64,000 nucleotides of DNA from Flavobacterium branchiarum (lineage in GTDB: Bacteria; Bacteroidota; Bacteroidia; Flavobacteriales; Flavobacteriaceae), in contig NZ_JAUFQQ010000003.1 in NCBI RefSeq assembly GCF_030409845.1, forward strand, positions 682,001 to 746,000, written 5' to 3'. Made by a program: the position numbers and the translations under genes. This document shows positions 43,517 through 52,120 of the stretch, piece after piece; the stretch's first letter is position 1; each line of letters starts with the position of its first letter. A model generated the notes under the pieces. The model saw nothing but the letters and a program-made list of their open reading frames with translations. It did no database searches and was not told where the DNA came from.

Positions 43517-44674
43517 TTATGCTTCTTTTAAAGCGCTTTTTTTCTTGTAATACAAAGCAATGTAAGCTGCAATTGAACAAACTAATCCAATAATAACCAT
43601 ATTCCAAATTGGTTTTGTTGTCTGTGAAAAAGTTCCATTTTCGATAATTAATATTCTGAAAGCTTTTAAGAAATGCGTTAATGGAATCACATTCGCGATT
43701 GCTTGAACCGCCTGAGGCATTTGACTTAAAGGCCATGTGAATCCGCTTAGGATAAAACTTGGAGTTGCAATTACCATTAAAACTTCTGTAGCTTTTAATT
43801 GATTAGGAATTAAAATGCTTACTAGGATACCAATAAAAGAAACCGATAATACAAATATTCCGGCTATGAATGTGAGCGGGAGGAGGTTTTCGTAAAATGG
43901 AAGTCTAAACCATAAAGTAAATAGCCAGTATATAAGCCAGATACCAAAACTCATTAGCATGTAAGGAATAATTTTTACAGCCAGTAAATTTAAAATGGAT
44001 GGACATTTTTTTACTAAGTCTTTAAAAGTGCCATTTTCAAATTCAGAGGCAAAAGAAAGTGCTAAGCCTAATAAAAGAACTTGTTGCAAAACAGTTGCTA
44101 AAACACCAGGCCAAAGAAAATACATATAGTTGGTGCTGCGGTTATATTTCTTTATAAAAGTTGTTTTAAAAGGCTCGTACTGTGTCATAAGTAAGTTTTC
44201 GGGAACGCCTTGTTTTCTTAAGGCTTCAATTTGTACTCCCGCCTTTAATGTTCCAAGACAAACTTGTATTGCAGTTGATGCATAATTTGCGGTTAAAACA
44301 TTGGAGGTGTTTACAATGGTCGTAATTTCTGGATACTTTTTTGTGAGTGTCATTTTTTCAAAACCTTTTGGAATGATGACAACGCAAGTAGCTTCTTTTT
44401 GGATGGCAATCTCAGAAAGATTGTTTTGATCGTATAGAATTGAAGCTATGTGTAGAACTTCATTGTCTTCAAACATCTGAATTGCTTTTGAACTTAATTC
44501 GGTACGATCTTGATCTACTACAATTATAGGTAAATCGGTTACTTTACCTTTGCCGTAAACGTAGCCTAATAAAACACCATAGAGTATTGGTGCGCCAATA
44601 AAAAGTAATCGAAGCACTTTGTTTTTCCAGAATAATTTGAATTCCCGTTTAAGCAATGAAAAGAAATTTTGCAT
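43517..44674 (-). CDS. ABC-2 type transporter permease
   Basis: A 385-residue membrane subunit. One helix is at the N-terminus (about 22-41, LLFIGAPILYGVLLGYVYG), then a periplasmic domain of about 130 residues (DLPIIVVDQDRTELSSKAIQMFEDNE) and five more helices between 185 and 375, as in the YhhJ/DrrB-like ABC-2 group. It contains no nucleotide-binding domain. The gene begins 2 bp after the HlyD-type gene and belongs to the TolC-HlyD-permease operon. No ATP-binding subunit is encoded in this operon, so the ATPase must be elsewhere or is not required. Confidence 0.9.
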   Translation of the reverse strand: MQNFFSLLKREFKLFWKNKVLRLLFIGAPILYGVLLGYVYGKGKVTDLPIIVVDQDRTELSSKAIQMFEDNEVLHIASILYDQNNLSEIAIQKEATCVVIIPKGFEKMTLTKKYPEITTIVNTSNVLTANYASTAIQVCLGTLKAGVQIEALRKQGVPENLLMTQYEPFKTTFIKKYNRSTNYMYFLWPGVLATVLQQVLLLGLALSFASEFENGTFKDLVKKCPSILNLLAVKIIPYMLMSFGIWLIYWLFTLWFRLPFYENLLPLTFIAGIFVLSVSFIGILVSILIPNQLKATEVLMVIATPSFILSGFTWPLSQMPQAVQAIANVIPLTHFLKAFRILIIENGTFSQTTKPIWNMVIIGLVCSIAAYIALYYKKKSALKEA

Positions 44675-44676
44675 AG

Positions 44677-45630
44677 TTAAAGAGATAAGGTAACAGTTGT
44701 TTTTGTAATTAAATCTTTTGTCTCGTTGCTATTGGAAGGGGTAATTTTTATTTCGAATAGACTTTCCTGCATTTCGTAATCTGGATAAGCGGTCGCGATA
44801 TTTCCATAAGCTCCAAGTTGTTTGATTGTACTAATGCTTCCTTTGATATCAGTTTTCTTGTAAGGAACATGTACGGTTACTTCTTGCCCTTTTTTGAATT
44901 TTTCTAATTGGCTTTCAGGTATAGTGAATCGGAAGTAGGTGCTATTAGCAATATAGCCATTAAATAAAGTATAACCTGGTAATGCTAGTTCGCCAACTGT
45001 TAATGTTATAGTTTCGATGCTCATATCTTGTGGAGCTACTATATAACGTTCTTTATCGGCAGTTTCTACTTCTTGCAAGGCTCCAAGTGCTCTGTCTTGT
45101 TGACCAAGTGCCATTGTTTGTTGCTCAATGCGGGCTCCTTTTTTTGCGTCATCTAATTCAGCAATAACAGCATTGTATTGAGCTTGTGCTCCTTGGTATT
45201 TAGCAAAAGTTTCGTCATAGGTTTGTTGTGAGATTAAAGAATCTTTAAGCATATTTGTTAACCGTTTTATCGATTTTTGTGCAAATTCATATTGTTCTTT
45301 TAATCCCATTTTTTTTGCTTCCAATTGCTTAATTTGGTTTTCAGTTGCTCCTTTTACTGCCATTTTGTATTGTGCTTTTGCTGATATAACAGCTCCTTCA
45401 GCCTGATTCTTTTTAGCATCTACTTCTGGAATGTCAAGAATTGCAAGTGTGTCTCCTTTTTGGACAATATCTCCTTCTTTGACAAATATTTTTAAAATTT
45501 TGCCAGGAATTTTGCTAACAACAGCAATCTGTTCTTTTTCTATTTTTCCTTGAATCAAATTTTCTTTTTTTTCTTTTCCACAACTAGTAAGGATGAAAAT
45601 TAAATTGATTATGATAATTGCTTTTTTCAT
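44677..45630 (-). CDS. HlyD/MFP-type periplasmic adaptor (lipoprotein)
   Basis: A 317-residue membrane-fusion protein of a tripartite exporter. A lipoprotein signal (MKKAIIIINLIFILTSC, C17) anchors it to the inner membrane. The lipoyl half-motif GKILKIFVKEGDIVQKGDTLAILDIPEVDA (about 47-76) is followed by a long alpha-helical hairpin (about 78-180, two antiparallel coiled coils) and the barrel domain ending AYPDYEMQESLFEIKITP. It bridges the ABC-2 permease and the TolC-type outer-membrane channel encoded on either side; the substrate is unknown. Confidence 0.93.
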   Translation of the reverse strand: MKKAIIIINLIFILTSCGKEKKENLIQGKIEKEQIAVVSKIPGKILKIFVKEGDIVQKGDTLAILDIPEVDAKKNQAEGAVISAKAQYKMAVKGATENQIKQLEAKKMGLKEQYEFAQKSIKRLTNMLKDSLISQQTYDETFAKYQGAQAQYNAVIAELDDAKKGARIEQQTMALGQQDRALGALQEVETADKERYIVAPQDMSIETITLTVGELALPGYTLFNGYIANSTYFRFTIPESQLEKFKKGQEVTVHVPYKKTDIKGSISTIKQLGAYGNIATAYPDYEMQESLFEIKITPSNSNETKDLITKTTVTLSL

Positions 45631-45642
45631 AAAATAGAACTT

Positions 45643-47025
45643 TTATTTAGATAGTTTTTTTGATAAATCGCCAGTAGTAATTATTGTTTCAATAGCTGCT
45701 AATCGTTGATCGATTAAAGTAGTGGTTTTGCTTACAGATGCCTTGTATGAATCATTTTCGGCTTCAAGACGTTCTGATATATTGATAAGGCCTTCTTTGT
45801 ATTGTTTTATTGCCAAATTTAAATTATTGTCTGCTACTTTTTCTTGTTGTTGAGTAATGTCAATTTTTTGTGTTAGGACACTGTAGTCAACTAAGTTTTT
45901 TTCAAGCAGTAATTCTAGTTTTTCTTTAGTGTCATCAATTTGGTTTTGCATCTGCTCAATGTTGATTTTTGCTTCGTGTACTTTATGTTTTCTTTCAAAA
46001 CCAGAGAACACTTCCCATTTCATAGCAGCACCTACGACCCAGTTATTGCTTATGGTTGCTTCATTTAGTCCTAAATATAAGGCTTGATTTATACCAGTAA
46101 CTATTGGAGTTGTAGCGTTAGCGTTAAATAGACTTGAATACGAAACGCCTCCAAATGCTCCTAAAGTGGGTAAATAAGTGCCTTTTTCTTTCTTTAGCAA
46201 ATATTCATATGCAGTTTTAAAAGATTCTAAAGCTTTTATTTCTTGTTTATTTTGAGCATTTAGTTTTTGATCTGTAATTAAATAGGGAACTAAATCATAT
46301 TTCACATTCTCTATTTCAGGAATAGAATATCCTGTTAAGTATTGAATTTTTTTATAAACTAATTTTCGTTTACCATCCAATTCAATTTTTTTAGATGCTA
46401 ATTCAAGTGAAGCTAGTTTGATTTTATCTCTATCGTATGGTATTGCTAGACCTTGTTCTATTGCTTTTGTAACACGTTTTGTTTCGGTGTCTAAACGCTT
46501 TTCGCTTTCTTTTATAAGTCTATCTATTTCTTTTAGTAGTTCTAATTGGTCAAAGGTATTAATGACATCTTTTATGATTGCATCTTTTTCAGATTCTTTT
46601 AAAAACACTGTTCCTTTTGATTTTTCTTGAATTGCTTTGGCTCCGTTTGGAATTTGCATACCACTAAATAAAACGGTTTTTGCCATTACACTTCCGTTAA
46701 AAATGTTTCCATAATTTTTAAAAGCAGTTTTCCCATCAAATAAAGGATAGTTCACAATAGGGATAGTCGCAGTAGGAAGATCTACAGTTAGCTTGTTGTC
46801 AAAATAGGTGTATAATGCACTTGCTTCGACAGTAGGAATGTATTTGTTCCAGACTCCTTTTTCTTGAAGGTTTAATTTTTCAATATCTAAATCCTTATTT
46901 TTTAAAGAAGTACTTTTTTCTATAGCTTTATAAATAGCTCCTTCTAAAGTTGGTGAAACTTCAATTTGAGCATATCCGTAAGTTAAGGAAAGAAAGAAAA
47001 AGAAAATAGGCGAAAGTTTTTTCAT
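45643..47025 (-). CDS. TolC family outer-membrane channel
   Basis: A 460-residue outer-membrane efflux protein. Signal MKKLSPIFFFFLSLTYGYAQ, then the OEP duplicated fold: ISTxAL-type helix pairs around residues 30-60 and 170-215, beta-barrel stretches NGSVMAKTVLFSGMQIPNGAKA (about 109-130) and GAAMKWEVFSGFERKHKVHEAKI (about 330-352), and the long C-terminal helix QKIDITQQQEKVADNNLNLAIKQYKEGLINISERLEAEND. First gene of the three-gene exporter operon (TolC, HlyD, ABC-2 permease); 12 bp before the HlyD gene. A TAACTTTG element lies about 90 bp upstream. Confidence 0.93.
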   Translation of the reverse strand: MKKLSPIFFFFLSLTYGYAQIEVSPTLEGAIYKAIEKSTSLKNKDLDIEKLNLQEKGVWNKYIPTVEASALYTYFDNKLTVDLPTATIPIVNYPLFDGKTAFKNYGNIFNGSVMAKTVLFSGMQIPNGAKAIQEKSKGTVFLKESEKDAIIKDVINTFDQLELLKEIDRLIKESEKRLDTETKRVTKAIEQGLAIPYDRDKIKLASLELASKKIELDGKRKLVYKKIQYLTGYSIPEIENVKYDLVPYLITDQKLNAQNKQEIKALESFKTAYEYLLKKEKGTYLPTLGAFGGVSYSSLFNANATTPIVTGINQALYLGLNEATISNNWVVGAAMKWEVFSGFERKHKVHEAKINIEQMQNQIDDTKEKLELLLEKNLVDYSVLTQKIDITQQQEKVADNNLNLAIKQYKEGLINISERLEAENDSYKASVSKTTTLIDQRLAAIETIITTGDLSKKLSK

Positions 47026-47116
47026 TGTATTTTTATTTCTATGATATTATAAAAAACGTAACAGATTTTGTAAGGTACTACAGGTGGAATTTGAGTATTT
47101 AAAATACGGTTATAAG

Positions 47117-47142
47117 CAAAGTTAAGAATATTAGTCTTACAA
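47117..47142 (-). promoter_or_regulatory. Possible exporter operon promoter
   Basis: TAACTTTG on the minus strand (47117-47124) with a TTG at 47140-47142, but the spacer is only 15 nt. Confidence 0.4.
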
Positions 47143-47250
47143 TCCTTATTTTACAAGAGGTAAATGCAGGTAAGAGTTAAATTTTTTTTGATAAATTTAT
47201 TAAGAAAATGGGAATTTTTCTGATGGTGTCTTAGCGTTTTAGTGCTTATT

Positions 47251-47432
47251 CAGTCTGATGATATAGTCGCAGTATTCAGTCGCAGTATTCAGTCGCAGTA
47301 TTCAGTCGCAGTTTACAGTCGCAGTTTACAGTCGCGGTATTCAGTTTTAGTATTCAGTTTTAGTATTCAGTCGCAGTTTGCGGTCATAATTTACAGTTGC
47401 GGTTTATAGTTTCAGTATTCAGTCTCAGTTTT
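47251..47432 (+). repeat. 14 x 13-bp tandem array (CAGTCGCAGTATT)
   Basis: Fourteen 13-bp units with substitutions but no length change over 182 bp. Units 3 and 4 are identical, as are 5 and 6, and 8 and 9; edge units are the most diverged. Common core NAGTNNNAGTNTN. No spacers are present. Confidence 0.95.
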
Positions 47433-47438
47433 AACTTT

Positions 47439-47502
47439 CTCAGAACCTAAGAGCCTCAGTATCTTTGTGTCTTTGCAACTTTATACCTCAGAACCTTTAT
47501 AT
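47439..47502 (-). repeat. 8 x 8-bp run of the N3-CWRAG family
   Basis: Eight contiguous octamers of the CTYWGNNN form on the plus strand, which is the reverse complement of the pattern at 14332-14363 and 24891-25050. It directly follows the 13-bp array. Confidence 0.85.
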
Positions 47503-47570
47503 TATTCATTGAACTTTACTTGTTTTTTTATACCTTAGTATACATATTTATAAATTAACTGCTTATTAAC

Positions 47571-48851
47571 ATGAAAAGAGATCTATTATTTTTAGCTATT
47601 GTGTTGACTAGTTTGTTTAGTCTTCCTGTTTTTTCTCAGTCTAATGATGAGCCTGTTGCTTTAGGTTTGCCAGGTGATAATCTTAGTTTATTTGCTGTAC
47701 TTGATGTTTTTCAAAAATCTAAAACATTAGAAGATTTTGAAAGAGCATTAAACGATCCAGATAGTAAGGTTAATAATTTAGATTTAAATAATGATGGACA
47801 AATCGATTATATTGAAGTTGAAGGACATAAAGAAGGTAATACTCATGTGATTGTACTACAGGTTGCTGTAAACAGTAAAGAAACGCAGGATGTTGCTGTA
47901 ATTGAAGTTGTTAAAGATAAGAATAACAAGATACATGTTCAGGCTATTGGAGATAAAGATTTATATGGTAAGAATTATATTGTAGAGCCTGCTGATACTA
48001 CATCGGTAACACCTAATCCAGGTTATAAAGGAGATGCTCCTGTAATTATAAATAACAATACTGTCAATAACTATAATACGACAACTAATCCAAGCTATGT
48101 GAGTACTAGTGTGAGTGCGTGGCCAGTAGTGTTGTTTTTGTTTTCGCCTGTATATGTTGTGTATAGATCGCCTTGGCATTGGGGGTATTATCCTCCGTAT
48201 TGGCATCCTTGGCATCCTGTTTATTATCATGATTATTGGGGGTATCATGGACATTATTATAGAAGTCCTTATTATCGTAGAACGACAGTTATAAGACATC
48301 CTAGGTATTATAACAATTATGCTACTAGAAGAAATTCTTCTGTTGTTGTTAGAGATAATCGGGCAAACGGGCGTTATAATTCAACTTATAATGGTCGGGA
48401 TTATAAAAGACCAGCGCCAGTTACAACCACTAGGCCATCTAGACCAGGTAATACAACTAGACCAGTGACTCGTCCTACTAACCCATCGACTAGGCCAGGT
48501 AGTACAACAAGACCAGTAACTCGACCTACAAATCCATCAACTAGACCAGGTACAGGTACAACAAGACCAACGACCCGTCCAGTTACACCAGTAAATCCAT
48601 CGACAAGGCCAGGTACGACAAGACCAACAACCCGTCCAGTTACGCCGGTATATCCTTCTGCAGGGCCAGGGACTCGCCCAACAACACCAGCAACAAGACC
48701 TGGTACAGGAACGACAAGGCCAGTTACTCGTCCAGTTACTCCAGTTGCTCCAATTACACGTCCTGCTGTTAGGCCGGCACAGCCAATGGCGCGACCTGCA
48801 ACCAGACCGGCTGGTACTAGGCCTGCAAATGCAGGTTCTGATAGAAGATAA
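47571..48851 (+). CDS. Exported protein with EF-hand loop, aromatic/His-rich block and Thr/Pro/Arg repeats
   Basis: A 426-residue exported protein with signal MKRDLLFLAIVLTSLFSLPVFSQ. An EF-hand-like loop (DLNNDGQIDYIEVE, about 66-79) sits in a conserved N-terminal domain. A central block (about 200-245) is extremely rich in Trp, Tyr, His and Pro (SPWHWGYYPPYWHPWHPVYY). The tail (about 285-426) is a low-complexity Thr/Pro/Arg-rich repeat (RPxTRPxxPSTRPG), strongly basic and probably disordered. I do not recognise an enzymatic domain. The tail DNA is itself a degenerate tandem repeat of 18-20 codons, so the length may vary between strains. Confidence 0.8.
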   Translation: MKRDLLFLAIVLTSLFSLPVFSQSNDEPVALGLPGDNLSLFAVLDVFQKSKTLEDFERALNDPDSKVNNLDLNNDGQIDYIEVEGHKEGNTHVIVLQVAVNSKETQDVAVIEVVKDKNNKIHVQAIGDKDLYGKNYIVEPADTTSVTPNPGYKGDAPVIINNNTVNNYNTTTNPSYVSTSVSAWPVVLFLFSPVYVVYRSPWHWGYYPPYWHPWHPVYYHDYWGYHGHYYRSPYYRRTTVIRHPRYYNNYATRRNSSVVVRDNRANGRYNSTYNGRDYKRPAPVTTTRPSRPGNTTRPVTRPTNPSTRPGSTTRPVTRPTNPSTRPGTGTTRPTTRPVTPVNPSTRPGTTRPTTRPVTPVYPSAGPGTRPTTPATRPGTGTTRPVTRPVTPVAPITRPAVRPAQPMARPATRPAGTRPANAGSDRR

Positions 48852-48908
48852 GGGAACGATTTTTTATTTCAAGACTATTTGCTAGTTTAAATTTTTATTT
48901 TATTACAT

Positions 48909-50060
48909 ATGAAGAAATCTGAGCTAATTAAAATTATTTTTGCTGTCTTAATGTTTCCCAATTTTATTAACGCTCAAATTGATGTAAATCAGGCTACAAC
49001 AAATTCAGAAGAGGTTGTTAATTATCCGCAGTTTAAGTTTAAAGGGCTTTTTCAGGCTCGGTTTTTAGGAGCGCTTTCGGATAATGTAGATGTTCTAGGA
49101 GTTCATAATTCAGCAGGTGAGGCTACTCAAACTTCATTTGATGTCAAAAGAATGCGTGTTGGGCTTAACACAAAATTGAGTGAGCAAACAGAAGTTGTAA
49201 TTCTGGTAAATTTGGCTGATTTTAAATCTGATCCTAAAAATAAAGTCCTTGAGAATGCTTATGCAAAATATACTTTTAGTAAGTACTTTGCGGTAACTGG
49301 AGGTCAATTTCGTCCTGCTTTTGGTATAGAAGAGCTTGTTCCTGTTGATGTTATTAAATCCTTTGACTTTTCGAATCAGTATTACGAATTTGGAAAAAAT
49401 GGATGGACGAGTTTTCAAATCGGGGCTTCTGCAACAGGCTCTTTTGATGTTGGTATTCTTCCGGTTAGCTATGCTATTTCTGTTTTAAATGGAACAGGAA
49501 GAAATCAAGAAAAGGATAAAGATAACGGAAAGCAATATTCTACAAGATGGGTTTTTGGATTGTCTAAATCGCATAAAATTAATCTAGGATTAAATGGGGG
49601 GATGGGAAAAGTATTTAATCAAGATGTATTTGCTTTAGGTGTAGATATTACGAGTGATTTTAAACTTACTGATGAGCTTACTTTTGATTTGCAAGTTGAG
49701 TATAAGCAAGGAACGAACCATAATTTGTATTTTTCATTGCCAGTGGATGCTAGAACATTAAATGCTAATGACTATCAGATGCGAGGTTATTATCTAATGC
49801 CTAACTTAAGGTATCGTATAGATTATAAAAAATTGAGTTCTTTGGAATTCTCATGCCGTTATGAATCTTTTGATACTAATTTTAAATTAAATTCAAATGT
49901 TCGAAAATCATATGTACCAATGATGAGTCTTGAATTTGGAAAGGCATATACGGGAAGGATTGGGTTGGGACTTCAAATTGATAGGTACGATAAGAATATA
50001 CCTGATACCTCTATGTATAATGAGAATTTATTTATTATTCAATTTCAAACGAGGCTTTAA
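48909..50060 (+). CDS. Phosphate-selective porin O/P-like outer-membrane protein
   Basis: A 383-residue outer-membrane barrel with signal MKKSELIKIIFAVLMFPNFINAQ. The OprO/OprP-like region includes FKGLFQARFLG, FDVKRMRVGLNTKLSEQTEVVILVNLADF (about 77-105), KYFAVTGGQFRPAFGIEELVP (about 128-148) and a terminal strand LFIIQFQTRL. OprP-like porins pass phosphate, but in Bacteroidota the family is broad. Here it precedes a DASS-family anion transporter after 20 bp, so a channel for the organic anion or phosphate used by that transporter is the best guess. Confidence 0.87.
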   Translation: MKKSELIKIIFAVLMFPNFINAQIDVNQATTNSEEVVNYPQFKFKGLFQARFLGALSDNVDVLGVHNSAGEATQTSFDVKRMRVGLNTKLSEQTEVVILVNLADFKSDPKNKVLENAYAKYTFSKYFAVTGGQFRPAFGIEELVPVDVIKSFDFSNQYYEFGKNGWTSFQIGASATGSFDVGILPVSYAISVLNGTGRNQEKDKDNGKQYSTRWVFGLSKSHKINLGLNGGMGKVFNQDVFALGVDITSDFKLTDELTFDLQVEYKQGTNHNLYFSLPVDARTLNANDYQMRGYYLMPNLRYRIDYKKLSSLEFSCRYESFDTNFKLNSNVRKSYVPMMSLEFGKAYTGRIGLGLQIDRYDKNIPDTSMYNENLFIIQFQTRL

Positions 50061-50080
50061 TGTGACTTAATTTTTATATT

Positions 50081-51511
50081 ATGAAAGAAGTGAAGATTCT
50101 ACAAACATTAATAACATTTGCAATTGGTATTGTTCTTTGGATTATTCCAGCGCCAGAAGGTGTTAAAGAAGAAGCTTGGCATTTATTTGCCATTTTTGTG
50201 GCTACTATTCTTGGAATTATTTTAAAAGCAGCTCCAATGGGGACGATGTGTATGATTGCTATAGCGATAACCGCGTTCTCGCAGGTATTGGCGCCAGGCG
50301 ATGCTGGAAAATCAATTACCCTTGCTTTAAGAGGTTTTGGTGATAAAGTAATTTGGTTAATTGGGATTTCTTTTTTTATAGCACGTGGATTTATTAAGAC
50401 GGGCTTAGGGAATAGAATTGCTTTTGTATTTATACGGATATTTGGAAAAAGTTCACTTGGATTGGCTTACGGATTAGGACTTGCCGATTTGTGTCTTGCA
50501 CCTGCTGTTCCTAGTAATACGGCTAGGGGAGGAGGTATTATTTATCCTATTATGAAATCGATGGCAATAAGTTTTGGCTCTGAGCCAGATAAGCCAGAAA
50601 CACACCGAAAATTAGGTTCATTTCTGACGTTGAATAGTTATAATATGAATCTTATTGCGTCTTCGATGTTTTTAACAGGTACAGCAAGTAATCCGATGTG
50701 TCAAAAGTTTGCATTGAATTTGGGTATTAAAATAACTTGGATGTCTTGGGCACTTGCTGCAATTGTACCAGGATTAGTTGCCTTTTTTGTGATTCCTTTA
50801 GTCTTGTATAAAATTTATCCGCCAGAATTAAAATCGACAGCAGATGCTCCAGGAATAGCGAAGCAAAAGTTAAAAGACATGGGGCCAATTTCTAGAAACG
50901 AATGGTTGATGTTATTAACGTTTTTTATCTTGTTGTTTCTTTGGATGACAGGCGATTTGTTTTCTATCGATGCTACAACAACGGCTTTTATCGGATTGGT
51001 AATTTTGCTGTTAACTTCAGTTTTAACTTGGGATGATGTAAAATCGGAGAAAGGAGCTTGGGATACCATTGTTTGGTTTTCGGTTTTGGTAATGATGGCG
51101 AGTTCGCTCAATGAGTTAGGTTTTATTGGATGGTTTAGTGATTTGGTAAAAGTGCAAATAGGGGGATTAAGCTGGCAAATGGCTTTTCCTATAATAATTT
51201 TGGTGTACTTTTTTAGTCATTATCTTTTTGCAAGCGCAACAGCCCATGTGGCGGCTATGTATGCAGCATTACTCGGAGTTGGAGTCTCTTTAGGTGTTCC
51301 TGGATTGCTTTTGGCTTTTATGCTTGGTTTTGTGGGGTCGCTTTATGGTACATTAACTCATTATGGTCATGGGCCAGCTCCCGTTTTTTTTGGTAGTGGT
51401 TATGTCGATTTAAAGAGTTGGTGGGTAAAAGGTCTTGTAACAGGTCTTGTCCTATTACTCATTTATATGGTGATAGGAGGACTATGGATGAATATAATCG
51501 GATACTATTAG
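50081..51511 (+). CDS. DASS family anion transporter (SLC13-like)
   Basis: A 476-residue inner-membrane protein with about 11-13 hydrophobic helices. AVPSNTARGGGIIYPIMKSMA (about 141-161) is the family SNT motif, and a second half-motif lies in FASATAHVAAMYAALL. LITFAIGIVLWIIPAPEGVKEEAWHLFAIF at the start is typical of the CitT/YbhI-like divalent-anion symporters, which move di- and tricarboxylates (or sulfate) with Na+ or by antiport. With the upstream porin it probably forms an outer/inner membrane uptake pair. The stop codon overlaps that of the convergent acetyltransferase by four bases. Confidence 0.92.
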   Translation: MKEVKILQTLITFAIGIVLWIIPAPEGVKEEAWHLFAIFVATILGIILKAAPMGTMCMIAIAITAFSQVLAPGDAGKSITLALRGFGDKVIWLIGISFFIARGFIKTGLGNRIAFVFIRIFGKSSLGLAYGLGLADLCLAPAVPSNTARGGGIIYPIMKSMAISFGSEPDKPETHRKLGSFLTLNSYNMNLIASSMFLTGTASNPMCQKFALNLGIKITWMSWALAAIVPGLVAFFVIPLVLYKIYPPELKSTADAPGIAKQKLKDMGPISRNEWLMLLTFFILLFLWMTGDLFSIDATTTAFIGLVILLLTSVLTWDDVKSEKGAWDTIVWFSVLVMMASSLNELGFIGWFSDLVKVQIGGLSWQMAFPIIILVYFFSHYLFASATAHVAAMYAALLGVGVSLGVPGLLLAFMLGFVGSLYGTLTHYGHGPAPVFFGSGYVDLKSWWVKGLVTGLVLLLIYMVIGGLWMNIIGYY

Positions 51512-51810
51512 ATTCGGATACCAGGTGGAAGTAGTTCTTTGTAAATTGGGTTTTTCTTGAAGAAAGCTGCAATTTTTGGATGAATAGGTACTACTCTTAA
51601 TTTTCGTTCTATTGAAATTTCCATTATGCTTTTAAGCATGTTATAGAAAAGCTCTTGATCATCGAATGATTCGGGAGTGTTAATTTTTGTTAGAAACATC
51701 TTTTTTTCTTGAAAAGAGTATTCGATTGTTACTAATCCTGTAGGTGTTGAGATTTCAAATTGTCTTGCAAAGGCATTGTCTTTGATTTCCATTACTGAAA
51801 TGGGTTCCAT
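51508..51810 (-). CDS. Small GNAT acetyltransferase (YjdJ type)
   Basis: A 100-residue protein of the short GNAT family (Acetyltransf_CG, as E. coli YjdJ). FEISTPTGLVTIEYSFQEKKMFLTKINTPESFDDQEL (about 18-54) and the helix MLKSIMEISIERKLRVVPIHPKIAAFFKKNP are diagnostic; the cysteine of the HPxCxxxxxFFxKNP motif is Ile here (HPKIAAFFKKNPIY). The family is half the size of a typical GNAT and the substrate is unknown. Convergent with the DASS gene with a 4-bp overlap; the gene stands alone. Confidence 0.85.
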   Translation of the reverse strand: MEPISVMEIKDNAFARQFEISTPTGLVTIEYSFQEKKMFLTKINTPESFDDQELFYNMLKSIMEISIERKLRVVPIHPKIAAFFKKNPIYKELLPPGIRI

Positions 51811-52120
51811 ATTACTTGTTTTTTATGTGGTATTTAAAAAAAATAGAAGAAATGAACCTTGCTAAAAGGTTAGGTAGACTTCTTATAATATATTGTCAGA
51901 AACAAATTATTTCTACTACAAATATAATCATTTGATATTCAATAACAAAAGATTTGATGAATCGGAAATGTTTTACAATTTTAAAATTCATGTCAGCATG
52001 CGGGTTTGCTATGATTTTAAGTGATAATATTATTATAAAAAAAGGTGTGAACTCATTAAAAAGCGATAAATTTATATCAATAATGTTTTTTTTTTGGTTG
52101 TCAATATTTGAAAAGTAATT
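51811..52120. other. Intergenic region, no feature seen
   Basis: Between divergent genes. A near -7 element (CAATATTTG) lies about 15 bp before the ATG of the hydrolase. No repeat or RNA visible. Confidence 0.45.

Larger units (their letters stand above)
47026..47570. other. Repeat-rich intergenic region
   Basis: 545 bp between divergent genes. It contains a probable -7 element of the exporter operon (minus strand, 47117-47124, TAACTTTG), the 14 x 13-bp array (47251-47432) and an 8-bp-period run (47439-47502). No ORF is credible. Confidence 0.6.

Noticed and set aside
47251..47432. CRISPR array
   Set aside because: The 13-bp units are contiguous, with no unique spacers, and no cas genes are near.
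47961..48299. 112-codon minus-strand ORF
   Set aside because: Antisense to the Trp/Tyr/His-rich block; the Ile/Arg/Met pattern comes from its biased codons.
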